Below, piece by piece: positions 1-8,620 of a stretch of DNA of 64,000 nt. How positions within the stretch are numbered: position 1 is the stretch's first letter; each line of letters begins with the position of its first letter. The notes beneath the pieces are model-generated. The model saw nothing but the letters and a program-made list of their open reading frames with translations. It was not told the origin of the DNA and ran no database searches. Origin of the DNA: Aestuariirhabdus sp049985285 (GTDB lineage Bacteria; Pseudomonadota; Gammaproteobacteria; Pseudomonadales; Aestuariirhabdaceae); contig NZ_JBNIEU010000002.1 of the NCBI RefSeq assembly GCF_049985285.1, positions 744,001 to 808,000 on the forward strand, written 5' to 3'. The translations under genes and the position numbers were made by a program.

Positions 1-928
1 TGGTTATGCCAAAACAACGCCGCTGGATACATACCAGGCACAAAAACGTGGCGGGCGAGGTAAGTCGGCCAGTGGTGTTAAGGATGAAGACTTCATCGAA
101 CATATGCTGGTGGCCAATACCCATACCCAGATTTTGTGTTTCTCCAGCCGGGGCAAAGTGTACTGGCTCAAGGTCTATGAAATTCCCCAGGCGGGTCGTA
201 CCTCCAGAGGGCGCCCGCTGGTTAACTTGCTGCCGTTAGAGGCCGATGAGCGTATCACTGCGATACTCCCCGTCGAGGAATACACAGAAGGTAACTTTGT
301 CTTTATGGCAACTACCAACGGCACTGTTAAGAAGACGCCGTTGGAGCAGTTTGCCCGTCGACGCAGCAGTGGCTTGATTGCCCTCGCGCTGGATGATGAC
401 GATACCTTGATGGGAGCGGCGATCACCGACGGTTCGAGAGATGTAATGCTGTTCAGTAACTCGGGTAAGGCGATTCGTTTCAACGAAACCGAAGTTCGCA
501 CCATGGGCCGCACGGCACGCGGTGTGCGGGGTATTCGCTTGCATGGCGATTTCAAAGCGATATCGCTTATTATTCCCGAAGAGGACAGCCAGATCCTGAC
601 CGCCAGCCTTAACGGGTTTGGTAAGCGCAGCCTGGCCAGTGAGTTCCCGCTGCGAGGTCGTGGTGGCCAGGGCGTCATCGCGATGCAAACCACCGAGCGT
701 AACGGTGAGATGGTCGGTGCTGCCAAGGTGGTCGATGGTGAAGAGATCATGCTGATTACCGATCAGGGTACCCTGGTTCGTACCCGCGTCGATGAGGTGT
801 CATTGCAGAGTCGCAATACTCAGGGCGTTAGGCTGATCAAGCTTTCTGGAGATGAGCAACTGGTCGGTTTGGAGCGTATCGACGAACCTGAGGAAACCGA
901 TTACGAAGAGGATGATGCCGACGAATAG
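1..928 (+). CDS. gyrA: DNA gyrase subunit A, C-terminal part
   Basis: This is the 3' part of gyrA; the reading frame is open from base 2 to the TAG at 926-928 and the 5' end lies outside the window. GyrA is the DNA cleavage and wrapping subunit of type II topoisomerase gyrase. The visible portion is the C-terminal beta-pinwheel, which wraps DNA. The GyrA-box reads QKRGGRG (bases 41-61), the motif needed for negative supercoiling, and degenerate repeats of blade type follow (for example RTMGRTARGVRGIRL). The protein ends in an acidic tail (EETDYEEDDADE) as in other gammaproteobacterial GyrAs. serC follows after 60 bases in the same direction, the arrangement seen in Pseudomonas. The identification is secure. 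Confidence 0.97.
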   Translation, partial: GYAKTTPLDTYQAQKRGGRGKSASGVKDEDFIEHMLVANTHTQILCFSSRGKVYWLKVYEIPQAGRTSRGRPLVNLLPLEADERITAILPVEEYTEGNFVFMATTNGTVKKTPLEQFARRRSSGLIALALDDDDTLMGAAITDGSRDVMLFSNSGKAIRFNETEVRTMGRTARGVRGIRLHGDFKAISLIIPEEDSQILTASLNGFGKRSLASEFPLRGRGGQGVIAMQTTERNGEMVGAAKVVDGEEIMLITDQGTLVRTRVDEVSLQSRNTQGVRLIKLSGDEQLVGLERIDEPEETDYEEDDADE

Positions 929-936
929 CGGCTCGG

Positions 937-958
937 TGGCACCCCAAGCCGGGTGCCA
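937..958 (+). terminator. hairpin between gyrA and serC
   Basis: A perfect 8-bp stem (TGGCACCC / GGGTGCCA) with a 6-base loop lies just after the gyrA stop. No T-run follows, so it is more likely a 3'-end stabiliser or a weak or Rho-assisted stop than a strong intrinsic terminator. Confidence 0.35.
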
Positions 959-988
959 TCCCTCCCGTTAGGGTAACGCTGAGACACC

Positions 989-2071
989 ATGAGCAGACGT
1001 TATAACTTCTGTGCCGGACCGGCCACTTTGCCAACCGAGGTGCTTGAACAAGCGCAGCAGGAGATGCTTGATTGGCAGGGGCGTGGCTTATCGGTGATGG
1101 AGATGAGTCATCGCAGTGACGATTTTCAGGCGATTGCCCGTGACGCAGAAAACGACCTGCGAGAACTGTTAGCGGTGCCCGACCACTATCGAGTACTGTT
1201 TGTTCAGGGGGGGGCGACGGCGCAGTTTTCAGCCTTGCCTCTGAATCTGATGGGTAGGTCAGCCAAGGCGGATTATCTTAATACCGGGTTGTGGTCTAGC
1301 AAGGCGATTATCGAGGCGCGTCGTTTTGGTAAGGTTAATATAGTCGCCGATGGTCACCCTGCGTCCTGCTACACTATTTCGGCTGAGGATGCCTGGCAGG
1401 TGAGCGAGGATGCCGCATACTTTCACTATACCCCCAATGAAACGATCGGCGGTTTTGAAGTTCACGATATACCGTCATTTTCTACGGCTCCACTGGTGGC
1501 GGATATGTCGTCTACCCTGCTCTCAAAGCCGCTGGATGTTGAGCGCTTTGGGGTAATTTATGCCGGTGCGCAGAAGAATATTGGCCCTGCCGGATTGACT
1601 CTGGTGATTGTGCGTGAGGATCTTCTGGATCAGGCACAGTCGGTTGTGCCCAGAACAATGTGCTACCGATTGATTGCCGATAATGATTCGATGCTGAACA
1701 CTCCCCCGACCTATGCCTGGTATTTAGCCGGGCTGGTGTTTAAGTGGCTAAAAAAGCAGGGTGGATTGGGCGTTATGGCTGAGTTCAACCAGCGTAAGGC
1801 GCAGAAGCTGTACACAGCGATCGATAGCAGTGGTTTCTACAGTAACCCGGTCGATGTGCGTTACCGGTCGCGGATGAATGTGCCCTTTGTTCTGGCTGAT
1901 GGGGAGTGCAATGATGCATTTCTGGCGGGAGCCGAAGAGCGTGGCTTGCTTAACCTGAAGGGGCATCGCTCGGTGGGCGGAATGCGAGCCAGTATTTATA
2001 ATGCGGTTCCCGAAGCGGCGGTTGATGCGCTGGTGGATTACATGAACGAATTTGAAAGACAGTATGGATAG
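989..2071 (+). CDS. serC: phosphoserine aminotransferase SerC
   Basis: This 360-residue protein has the family's usual length. It is a PLP-dependent class V aminotransferase that converts 3-phosphohydroxypyruvate to phosphoserine (serine synthesis) and acts on the equivalent intermediate in pyridoxal-5'-phosphate synthesis. The N-terminus MSRRYNFCAGPATLP and the PLP-lysine segment YAGAQKNIGPAGLT are characteristic, and the glycine-rich FVQGGATAQF motif that binds the cofactor phosphate is present. The start is the ATG directly before SRRYNF; the Shine-Dalgarno is weak (TGAGA). The gene opens the serC-pheA-tyrA/aroA-cmk-rpsA series, and the downstream pheA start overlaps or abuts its stop, suggesting co-transcription and coupling. 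Confidence 0.97.
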   Translation: MSRRYNFCAGPATLPTEVLEQAQQEMLDWQGRGLSVMEMSHRSDDFQAIARDAENDLRELLAVPDHYRVLFVQGGATAQFSALPLNLMGRSAKADYLNTGLWSSKAIIEARRFGKVNIVADGHPASCYTISAEDAWQVSEDAAYFHYTPNETIGGFEVHDIPSFSTAPLVADMSSTLLSKPLDVERFGVIYAGAQKNIGPAGLTLVIVREDLLDQAQSVVPRTMCYRLIADNDSMLNTPPTYAWYLAGLVFKWLKKQGGLGVMAEFNQRKAQKLYTAIDSSGFYSNPVDVRYRSRMNVPFVLADGECNDAFLAGAEERGLLNLKGHRSVGGMRASIYNAVPEAAVDALVDYMNEFERQYG

Positions 2072-2075
2072 GCCG

Positions 2076-3167
2076 ATGTCTGAACAGCAACAGCTACAAA
2101 CCCTGCGTGAAAAAATTGATTCCATCGATGCGAATATACAGCAGCTGATTAACCAGCGCGCTTCCTGTGCTCAGGAAGTTGCAGCGGTAAAACAGACCGA
2201 TGATGAAGGCGGTACCCTGTTTTATCGCCCAGAGCGGGAAGCACAGGTATTGCGGCGAGTGATGGAGCGCAATTCCGGGCCCCTGAATAGCGAAGAGATG
2301 GCCCGTCTGTTTCGTGAAATCATGTCGGCGTGTTTGGCGCTTGAGCAACCGGTAAAGGTTGCCTTTCTTGGGCCCGAGGGCACCTTTACTCAGGCGGCTG
2401 CGTTAAAGCATTTTGGTCATTCAGCCATTTCGGTGCCGATGTCCTCTATCGACGAGGTGTTTAGAGAGGTTGAGGCCGGGGCTGTTAATTATGGCGTGGT
2501 TCCGGTTGAAAATTCGACCGAAGGTGTTATCAATCATACCCTCGATAACTTTCTGGGATCGGGGCTAAAAATTTGCGGTGAAGTCGAGCTGCGCATTCAC
2601 CACCATTTGATGGTTTCAGAAACCACCCGTAAGGATAAGATTTCTCGGATCTACTCCCATGCGCAATCGCTCGCCCAGTGTCGTAAATGGCTCGATTTTC
2701 ACTATCCGAATGTGGAGCGCATTGCGGTCAACAGCAACGCCGAAGCGGCGCGGCGCATCAAAAGCGAGTGGCATTCCGCGGCGATCGCAGGCGATATGGC
2801 AGCGCAGCTGTATGAGTTGGAGAAAATAGCAGAAAAGATCGAGGATCAACCCGATAACTCGACCCGCTTTCTGATTATCGGCACCCAGGAAGTCCCCGAA
2901 AGCGGGGCGGACAAGACCTCTATCATGGTGGCGATGCGCAACCAGCCGGGTGCCCTGCACGACCTGCTGGAACCGTTTCGCAGTGCAGAGGTCGACCTGA
3001 CACGGGTGGAAACCCGCCCCTCTAATACAGGTACTTGGAATTACGTATTCTTTATCGATTTTATGGGCCATGTGGATGAGCCCCGCATAGCCGGTGTTAT
3101 GAAGCAGGTAGGAGCGACGGCCTCTGATCTGAAAATACTGGGTTCCTACCCGCAGGCAGTGCTGTAG
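2076..3167 (+). CDS. pheA: chorismate mutase / prephenate dehydratase
   Basis: This bifunctional P-protein of phenylalanine synthesis makes prephenate from chorismate and phenylpyruvate from prephenate. From the ATG at 2076 it has 363 residues: an AroQ-type chorismate mutase at about 1-90, a prephenate dehydratase at about 97-275 (ENSTEGVINHTLD motif and the DQPDNSTRF segment near its end), and a C-terminal ACT domain. The ACT motifs read GALH and ETRP instead of the enteric GALV and ESRP, as in Pseudomonas-type PheA; this region mediates phenylalanine feedback. An in-frame TTG (2052) and ATG (2064) lie upstream, but MSEQQQLQ at 2076 matches the family start and is preceded by GGATAGG. It follows serC with only four bases between. 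Confidence 0.96.
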   Translation: MSEQQQLQTLREKIDSIDANIQQLINQRASCAQEVAAVKQTDDEGGTLFYRPEREAQVLRRVMERNSGPLNSEEMARLFREIMSACLALEQPVKVAFLGPEGTFTQAAALKHFGHSAISVPMSSIDEVFREVEAGAVNYGVVPVENSTEGVINHTLDNFLGSGLKICGEVELRIHHHLMVSETTRKDKISRIYSHAQSLAQCRKWLDFHYPNVERIAVNSNAEAARRIKSEWHSAAIAGDMAAQLYELEKIAEKIEDQPDNSTRFLIIGTQEVPESGADKTSIMVAMRNQPGALHDLLEPFRSAEVDLTRVETRPSNTGTWNYVFFIDFMGHVDEPRIAGVMKQVGATASDLKILGSYPQAVL

Positions 3168-3173
3168 TCGACG

Positions 3174-5402
3174 ATGACGACTCCCTCTGAACAGCCCCGT
3201 TTTGGCACCTTGCTGGTCATCGGCTTGGGGTTGATCGGTGGATCTTTTGCCAGCGCGGTACGCCATGCCGGTATCTGTGCGCAGGTATTGGCCTGTGACC
3301 GGGATGCCCAGGCGCTTCGTATTGCCAAGGCTCAGGGGGTTATTGACGATTACCGGGAGCATTTGGGCGAGGCGGTCGCCGAAGCTGATATTATTATGCT
3401 GGCGGTGCCAATCCTGAGCATGGAGTCGGTGTTGCTGGAGTTGGCGCATTTTAATCTCGATGGCAAGATCATCACCGATGCGGGAAGCTCGAAGCGCTCC
3501 CTGCTGGAAGCGGCCGAGGTGGCTTTTGGTGAAATTCCACCGCTACTGGTGCCGGGCCACCCCATTGCCGGTTCTGAAAAAAGTGGAATACAAGCCGCGC
3601 AAGCGGAGCTGTTTTGTGGGCACAAGGTACTGGTGACTCCCCACGCCATGATTGACCACGGTGCCCTGGCGGTGGTTAAGGCGTTATGGCGGGCGACGGG
3701 CGCTGAAGTGCTGGAGATGGATGTGCAGCGCCATGATGAGGTGCTGGCTGTCACCAGTCACTTGCCGCACCTGTTGGCGTTTTCGTTGGTCGATACCCTC
3801 GCAACCGGGCGAGACAATCAGGAGATCTTCCGTTACGCTGCGGGCGGTTTTCGCGACTTTACCCGTATTGCCGCCAGCGACCCAACGATGTGGCATGATA
3901 TTTTTATCGCCAACAAGGACGCGGTGCTGCGTGCATTGCGCGACTTTACCCTAGATCTCGATAAGCTGCGCACGGCGATCGAATCGGAAAACGGCCAGTA
4001 CATGCTGGGCGTATTTACCCGTGCCAAAGTGGCGCGTGACCATTTTACAAAGATGCAATCTCGAAAGGCTTATATGGAACCCATGACCCAACAGGATATC
4101 TGTTTCATTGCTCGACCCGGCGGCGCTGTGTGCGGAGAGATCCGCGTACCCGGTGACAAATCCATCTCCCACCGCTCAATTATGTTGGGCTCCCTTGCCG
4201 AGGGCGTTACCGAGGTGGAAGGGTTTCTGGAGGGGGAGGATAGCCTCGCGACCCTTCAATCCTTCCGTGATATGGGGGTTGTTATTGAGGGACCTCACCA
4301 GGGTAAAGTCACCATTTACGGCGTGGGTATGCATGGTCTCAAACCTGCGCCGGGACCACTCTACCTGGGTAACTCGGGTACCGCTATGCGCCTGTTTTGC
4401 GGATTGTTGGCGGGGCAGGCATTCGACACCACTCTTACCGGTGATGAATCGCTCTCGTCGCGCCCCATGGGGCGAGTAGCCAACCCCCTGGCGTTGATGG
4501 GGGCTGTGATTGATACCCAGAGTGAGGGGCGTCCCCCGTTGAATATTCGGGGTGGTTTACCACTCAAGGGTATCGAGTATTCGATGCCGATGGCCAGTGC
4601 CCAGGTAAAGTCCTGTCTTTTGTTGGCGGGTATGTATGCCGACGGTGAAACCCGGGTGATAGAGCCGGCACCAACAAGGGATCATACCGAGCGCATGCTC
4701 GGTGGTTTCGGCTATCCGCTGACCGTTGAAGGAAACAGGGTGACGATCCGTGGTGGGGGCTCCCTTAAGGGGTGCCATATAGAGGTACCCAGTGATATTT
4801 CATCGGCGGCCTTTTTTATGGTAGCCGCCAGTATCGCCCACGACTCTGAATTGCTGATTACCCATGTTGGCATCAACCCGACTCGCATCGGGGTGATCAA
4901 TATATTGCGCCAGATGGGCGCAGATCTGACGCTGGAAAACGAACGTGAGGTGGGCGGTGAACCGGTGGCGGATATCCGTGTGCGCTCGGCGCAGCTTAAA
5001 GGGATCGAAATCCCGCAAGATCAAGTGCCGCTGGCGATCGATGAGTTCCCGGTGCTTTTTGTTGCCGCCGCCTGCGCGGAAGGGCGCACGGTGCTCAAAG
5101 GCGCCGAAGAGTTGCGGGTTAAAGAGAGTGATCGGATACAGGTAATGGCCGATGGCCTCGAAACCCTTGGTGTGAAGCTTACAACCCGTCCCGATGGAAT
5201 CGAGATTGAGGGGGGCGCGCAGATCGGCGGTGGTGAGGTGGAGAGCCATGGTGATCACCGCATCGGTATGGCTTTCGCTGTGGCGGCTTTGCGCGCCAGC
5301 GGAGAGATCCGTATCCGCGATTGTGCAAACGTAGCCACCTCCTTCCCCAATTTTGTCGAGCTGGCCCAGTCAGTCGGCTTTCAATTGCACACAGAAGAGT
5401 AA
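3174..5402 (+). CDS. tyrA-aroA: fused prephenate dehydrogenase / EPSP synthase
   Basis: One uninterrupted 742-residue frame carries two enzymes. Residues about 1-290 are a TyrA-type prephenate dehydrogenase with the NAD(P)-binding motif GLGLIGGSFA near the N-terminus. From about residue 305 an EPSP synthase (AroA, shikimate pathway step 6) follows, with PGDKSISHRS, GNSGTAMRL, SRPMGRV, RDHTERML and the catalytic loop LRVKESDRI. The AroA motifs (SLSSRPMGRV, PMASAQVKS, TRDHTE) look more like class II EPSP synthases than the E. coli type; this is inferred from motifs only. The Gly in GNSGT is the normal, glyphosate-sensitive residue. The same fusion is known in Pseudomonas. It starts 6 bases after pheA with no hisC-like gene between, unlike Pseudomonas, and cmk starts 3 bases after it. 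Confidence 0.96.
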   Translation: MTTPSEQPRFGTLLVIGLGLIGGSFASAVRHAGICAQVLACDRDAQALRIAKAQGVIDDYREHLGEAVAEADIIMLAVPILSMESVLLELAHFNLDGKIITDAGSSKRSLLEAAEVAFGEIPPLLVPGHPIAGSEKSGIQAAQAELFCGHKVLVTPHAMIDHGALAVVKALWRATGAEVLEMDVQRHDEVLAVTSHLPHLLAFSLVDTLATGRDNQEIFRYAAGGFRDFTRIAASDPTMWHDIFIANKDAVLRALRDFTLDLDKLRTAIESENGQYMLGVFTRAKVARDHFTKMQSRKAYMEPMTQQDICFIARPGGAVCGEIRVPGDKSISHRSIMLGSLAEGVTEVEGFLEGEDSLATLQSFRDMGVVIEGPHQGKVTIYGVGMHGLKPAPGPLYLGNSGTAMRLFCGLLAGQAFDTTLTGDESLSSRPMGRVANPLALMGAVIDTQSEGRPPLNIRGGLPLKGIEYSMPMASAQVKSCLLLAGMYADGETRVIEPAPTRDHTERMLGGFGYPLTVEGNRVTIRGGGSLKGCHIEVPSDISSAAFFMVAASIAHDSELLITHVGINPTRIGVINILRQMGADLTLENEREVGGEPVADIRVRSAQLKGIEIPQDQVPLAIDEFPVLFVAAACAEGRTVLKGAEELRVKESDRIQVMADGLETLGVKLTTRPDGIEIEGGAQIGGGEVESHGDHRIGMAFAVAALRASGEIRIRDCANVATSFPNFVELAQSVGFQLHTEE

Positions 5403-5405
5403 GTT

Positions 5406-6101
5406 ATGACTGAAGAATCAAGCAGCCGGGTCCCGGTGATTACCATCGACGGTCCCGGTGGGTCAGGAAAGGGAACCATTAGTGCCTTGCTGGCGCAGAA
5501 ATTGGGCTGGAATCTGCTCGATAGCGGAGCCCTGTACCGGCTGGTGGCGTTATCGGCGCAAAACCATAATGTTGCGCTGGACGATGAAGATTCGCTGCGG
5601 GTGATGGCAGAGCACCTCGATGTGCAGTTTGTTACTGCGCAGAGCGATGGGCTTCAGGTAGTGTTGGAGGGGGAGGTGGTGAGCAAAAGTATGCGTACAG
5701 AGGAGTGCGGTGTCGCTGCCTCCAAAGTTGCTGCCCAACCTGCGGTGCGAACCGCTCTGCTAAAGCGCCAACAAGCGTTCGCCGAAGAGCCTGGGCTGGT
5801 TGCCGATGGGCGCGACATGGGTACCGTCGTGTTCCCTCAGGCACCCCTTAAGGTGTTCCTGACCGCCAGTGCCGAAGTCCGGGCCGAGCGTCGCCGTCGT
5901 CAGTTGCAAGAAAAGGGCATTGATGTTAGCATTCAGCGCCTTTTGGCTGATATCCGGGAACGGGACGAGCGCGACACCAATCGTGCCGTGGCGCCCCTTA
6001 AGCCTGCAGAAGATGCAGTGTTACTGGATGGCACCAAATTGACTATTGAAGAAGTACTCGAGCGAGTGTTGAGTGAAGTCGCCAAGCGCGGTTTGATCTA
6101 G
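5406..6101 (+). CDS. cmk: cytidylate kinase
   Basis: This 231-residue cytosolic enzyme phosphorylates CMP and dCMP to the diphosphates. The P-loop is GPGGSGKGT near the N-terminus, followed by LLDSGALYRL (NMP-binding region), VADGRDMGTVVFP and the lid-type RDERDTNRAVAPL, all typical of bacterial Cmk. The ATG at 5406 is preceded by GAAGAG and lies 3 bases after the tyrA-aroA stop, so it is almost certainly translated from the same message. rpsA follows, separated by a 152-base leader that contains a hairpin. Confidence 0.97.
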   Translation: MTEESSSRVPVITIDGPGGSGKGTISALLAQKLGWNLLDSGALYRLVALSAQNHNVALDDEDSLRVMAEHLDVQFVTAQSDGLQVVLEGEVVSKSMRTEECGVAASKVAAQPAVRTALLKRQQAFAEEPGLVADGRDMGTVVFPQAPLKVFLTASAEVRAERRRRQLQEKGIDVSIQRLLADIRERDERDTNRAVAPLKPAEDAVLLDGTKLTIEEVLERVLSEVAKRGLI

Positions 6102-6115
6102 CAGTCGCCTACCGG

Positions 6116-6160
6116 GGGTGCAAAGCCGTAGCGCCAGAGACGCGGCATTGCACCCTTTTG
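6116..6160 (+). terminator. imperfect hairpin with short T-run in the cmk-rpsA leader
   Basis: Arms at 6116-6128 and 6143-6155 (GGGTGCAAAGCCG / CGGCATTGCACCC, 12 of 13 paired) are followed by TTTTG. It could end or attenuate the aro-cmk transcript ahead of rpsA, or be part of a leader structure of the ribosomal protein S1 gene, whose translation is autoregulated in E. coli. The sequence alone does not decide between these. Confidence 0.45.
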
Positions 6161-6253
6161 CTATTTGACCCCTCACGCTGGCAGTGTGGTGGAGGCCGAA
6201 CAGGGCTTTGTATAGCGCTGGAACGCCGTAGACTTTTACTAACAGGAATCACA

Positions 6254-7933
6254 ATGAGCGAAAGCTTTGCAGACCTTTTTGAAGAGAGCCTAAAAGGCCT
6301 CGACATGAAACCAGGCGCTATCATCAGCGGCTTGGTAGTAGACATCGACAGCGACTGGGTAACCGTTCACGCGGGCCTGAAGTCCGAAGGTGTTATTCCG
6401 CGCGAGCAGTTTTTGAGTGACAGCGGTGAACTGACTATTGCGGTCGGTGACGAAGTACAGGTAGCGCTGGACGCGGTTGAAGATGGCTTTGGTGAAACCA
6501 AGTTGTCCCGTGAGAAAGCCAAGCGCGCAGAGTCCTGGAAAGTACTTGAAGCTGCATGCGAAGCCGGAGAAATTGTTAAGGGTGTTATCAACGGCAAGGT
6601 CAAAGGCGGCTTTACTGTTGATGTTAATACCATCCGTGCCTTCCTGCCAGGTTCCTTGGTTGACGTGCGTCCTGTGCGTGATACCACTCACCTGGAAGGC
6701 AAAGAGCTTGAGTTTAAAGTTATCAAGCTGGACCAGAAGCGTAACAACGTTGTTGTTTCTCGTCGTAGCGTACTCGAGACCGAGAACAGTGCTGAGCGTG
6801 ACGCCCTGCTCGAATCCTTGCAAGAGGGTCAAGAGATCAAGGGTATCGTCAAGAACCTTACCGATTACGGTGCGTTCGTTGATCTTGGCGGCGTTGACGG
6901 CCTGCTGCACATCACCGATATGGCCTGGAAGCGCATTAAGCATCCGAGCGAAATCGTTAACGTTGGCGATGAGATCGACGTTAAGGTACTCAAGTTTGAT
7001 CGCGAGCGTAATCGTGTATCCCTCGGCCTTAAGCAGCTGGGTGAAGATCCATGGGTTGCCGTTAAGAACCGTTTCCCAGAGGGTGCTCGTACTACGGGCC
7101 GCGTAACCAACCTCACCGATTACGGCTGCTTTGTTGAGCTGGAAGAGGGTGTTGAGGGTCTGGTACACGTCTCTGAAATGGATTGGACCAATAAGAACGT
7201 TCATCCATCCAAGATTGTTCAGGTGGGTGACGAGGTTGGTGTTCAGGTTCTGGATATTGACGAAGAGCGTCGTCGCATCTCCCTGGGTATCAAGCAGTGT
7301 AAAGCGAACCCATGGGAAGAGTTCTCCAGCAAGTTCAATAAGGGCGACAAGATCAGCGGTAGCATCAAGTCTATCACTGACTTCGGTATCTTCATTGGTC
7401 TGGAAGGCGCAATCGATGGTCTGGTGCACCTGTCCGACATCTCCTGGAACGAAGTTGGCGAAGAAGCCGTACGCAACTACAAGAAGGGCGAAGAGCTGGA
7501 AACCGTTATCCTCTCCATCGACCCTGAGCGTGAGCGTATCTCTCTTGGTATTAAGCAGTTGGAAGACGATCCATTCTCCAACTTTGCCGCGGTCAACGAG
7601 AAGGGTGCCATCGTTAATGGTGTTGTGAAGGAAGTGAACGCTAAGGCCGCTACCATCACTCTCGCCGAGGAAGTTGAAGGTACTCTGCGGGCGTCTGAAA
7701 TTAGCCGTGATCGTGTCGAAGACGCGACCAACGTGTTGAAAGTCGGCGACGCCGTTGAGGCCAAGATCGTGAGCGTAGATCGCAAGAACCGTGTGATCAG
7801 CCTCTCTATCAAAGCCAAGGACGATGCCGATGAGAAAGCAGCAATGAAAGAGCTGCGTACTCAGGAAGTCGCTCCTGCCGGTCCGACCACCATCGGTGAC
7901 CTGATCAAGGCGAAGATGAACAACAAGGACTAA
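6254..7933 (+). CDS. rpsA: 30S ribosomal protein S1
   Basis: This 559-residue protein is an RNA-binding ribosomal protein needed for initiation on most mRNAs. It carries six S1 (OB-fold) repeats; the later ones show the recurring DYGAFVDL/DYGCFVEL/DFGIFIGL, DGLLHITD/EGLVHVSE/DGLVHLSD and RERNRVSLGLKQL-type blocks. The start is the ATG at 6254 (MSESFADLFEESL), preceded by AGGAATCACA. Longer in-frame extensions are leader sequence. The gene shows the high-expression look of a ribosomal gene and is closed by a strong intrinsic terminator. cmk-rpsA-ihfB order is conserved in gammaproteobacteria. Confidence 0.98.
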   Translation: MSESFADLFEESLKGLDMKPGAIISGLVVDIDSDWVTVHAGLKSEGVIPREQFLSDSGELTIAVGDEVQVALDAVEDGFGETKLSREKAKRAESWKVLEAACEAGEIVKGVINGKVKGGFTVDVNTIRAFLPGSLVDVRPVRDTTHLEGKELEFKVIKLDQKRNNVVVSRRSVLETENSAERDALLESLQEGQEIKGIVKNLTDYGAFVDLGGVDGLLHITDMAWKRIKHPSEIVNVGDEIDVKVLKFDRERNRVSLGLKQLGEDPWVAVKNRFPEGARTTGRVTNLTDYGCFVELEEGVEGLVHVSEMDWTNKNVHPSKIVQVGDEVGVQVLDIDEERRRISLGIKQCKANPWEEFSSKFNKGDKISGSIKSITDFGIFIGLEGAIDGLVHLSDISWNEVGEEAVRNYKKGEELETVILSIDPERERISLGIKQLEDDPFSNFAAVNEKGAIVNGVVKEVNAKAATITLAEEVEGTLRASEISRDRVEDATNVLKVGDAVEAKIVSVDRKNRVISLSIKAKDDADEKAAMKELRTQEVAPAGPTTIGDLIKAKMNNKD

Positions 7934-7954
7934 GTGACACCTTGTTGATAAAAA

Positions 7955-7977
7955 GGCACCTTCGGGTGCCTTTTTTT
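7955..7977 (+). terminator. intrinsic terminator of rpsA
   Basis: A perfect 6-bp stem GGCACC / GGTGCC closes a TTCG tetraloop and is followed directly by seven Ts, 21 bases after the rpsA stop. This is a textbook Rho-independent terminator. Confidence 0.93.
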
Positions 7978-8124
7978 GTTGTTACTGGTGGGCGCTCGCT
8001 GGCCAGTATGCGAGCAGTTCTGTTCGGCCAATTTTTCCCCGGCTGGCTATATTCTGTGCGATTTTCTGCTATCGAGCGTCAGAGTGAGCGAACCTCATCC
8101 AAATAACGTTAATATGTCCTTAAT

Positions 8125-8137
8125 AATCAAACAGTTA
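8125..8137 (+). promoter_or_regulatory. consensus IHF site upstream of ihfB
   Basis: The 13-mer AATCAAACAGTTA fits the IHF consensus WATCAANNNNTTR at every defined position, in an AT-rich stretch about 60 bases before the ihfB start. IHF is known to repress its own subunit genes in E. coli. Autoregulation here is an inference. Confidence 0.6.
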
Positions 8138-8199
8138 CTTGATTTATTTATAGCGATTGGCTATTTTTAAAGCATCCGTGAGAAGGGGCAAGGATAAAA

Positions 8200-8493
8200 A
8201 TGACCAAATCGGAACTAATCGAACGTATCGCAGAGAAGCAAAGGCAGCTGTCCGTTAAGGATGTGGAGCTGGCTATTAAGACCGTGCTCGAGCAGATGTC
8301 CCAGACCCTGGCGGTAGGTGAGCGAATTGAAATTCGAGGGTTTGGCAGTTTTTCCCTGCACTTTCGAGCACCTCGTATTGGTCGTAACCCCAAAACGGGG
8401 AATTCGGTTCGTCTGGAAGGCAAGTATGTGCCCCACTTCAAGCCAGGAAAGGAGCTTCGCGAGCGGGTGAACCTGAGCTTGCAGGAGCAATAA
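8200..8493 (+). CDS. ihfB: integration host factor subunit beta
   Basis: This 97-residue protein of the HU/IHF family pairs with IhfA to bend DNA at specific sites in transcription, recombination and replication. MTKSELIERIAEKQ and the body IRGFGSFSLHFRAPRIGRNPKTG are diagnostic; the RNPKTG loop carries the proline that intercalates at the DNA kink. The C-terminal FKPGKELRERVN matches IhfB rather than HU. The ATG is preceded by AAGGGGCAAGGA. It stands as its own unit after the rpsA terminator, with an IHF consensus site in its own upstream region. Confidence 0.97.
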   Translation: MTKSELIERIAEKQRQLSVKDVELAIKTVLEQMSQTLAVGERIEIRGFGSFSLHFRAPRIGRNPKTGNSVRLEGKYVPHFKPGKELRERVNLSLQEQ

Positions 8494-8520
8494 CCAACAC
8501 AGGGATATCGGCTGCGCGGT

Positions 8521-8548
8521 TTGTTTTGCGGCGTCCACCTCCTATAAT
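8521..8548 (+). promoter_or_regulatory. possible sigma-70 promoter for lapA-lapB
   Basis: A perfect -10 box TATAAT (8543-8548) sits 16 bases after TTGTTT (8521-8526), a partial -35. It lies 72 bases ahead of lapA in the gap after ihfB. The -10 match is good and the -35 is weak. Confidence 0.45.
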
Positions 8549-8620
8549 TTCGCTATCCGATGGCTTTGAGGGTTATCGGTTCATTATCTTGTAGAAATTG
8601 ACCGTCGGTTCGGGGGGCAA

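Noticed and set aside
6290..7429. A 379-codon open frame on the minus strand
   Set aside because: It lies wholly antisense to rpsA, a certain gene; the absence of stops follows from rpsA codon bias.
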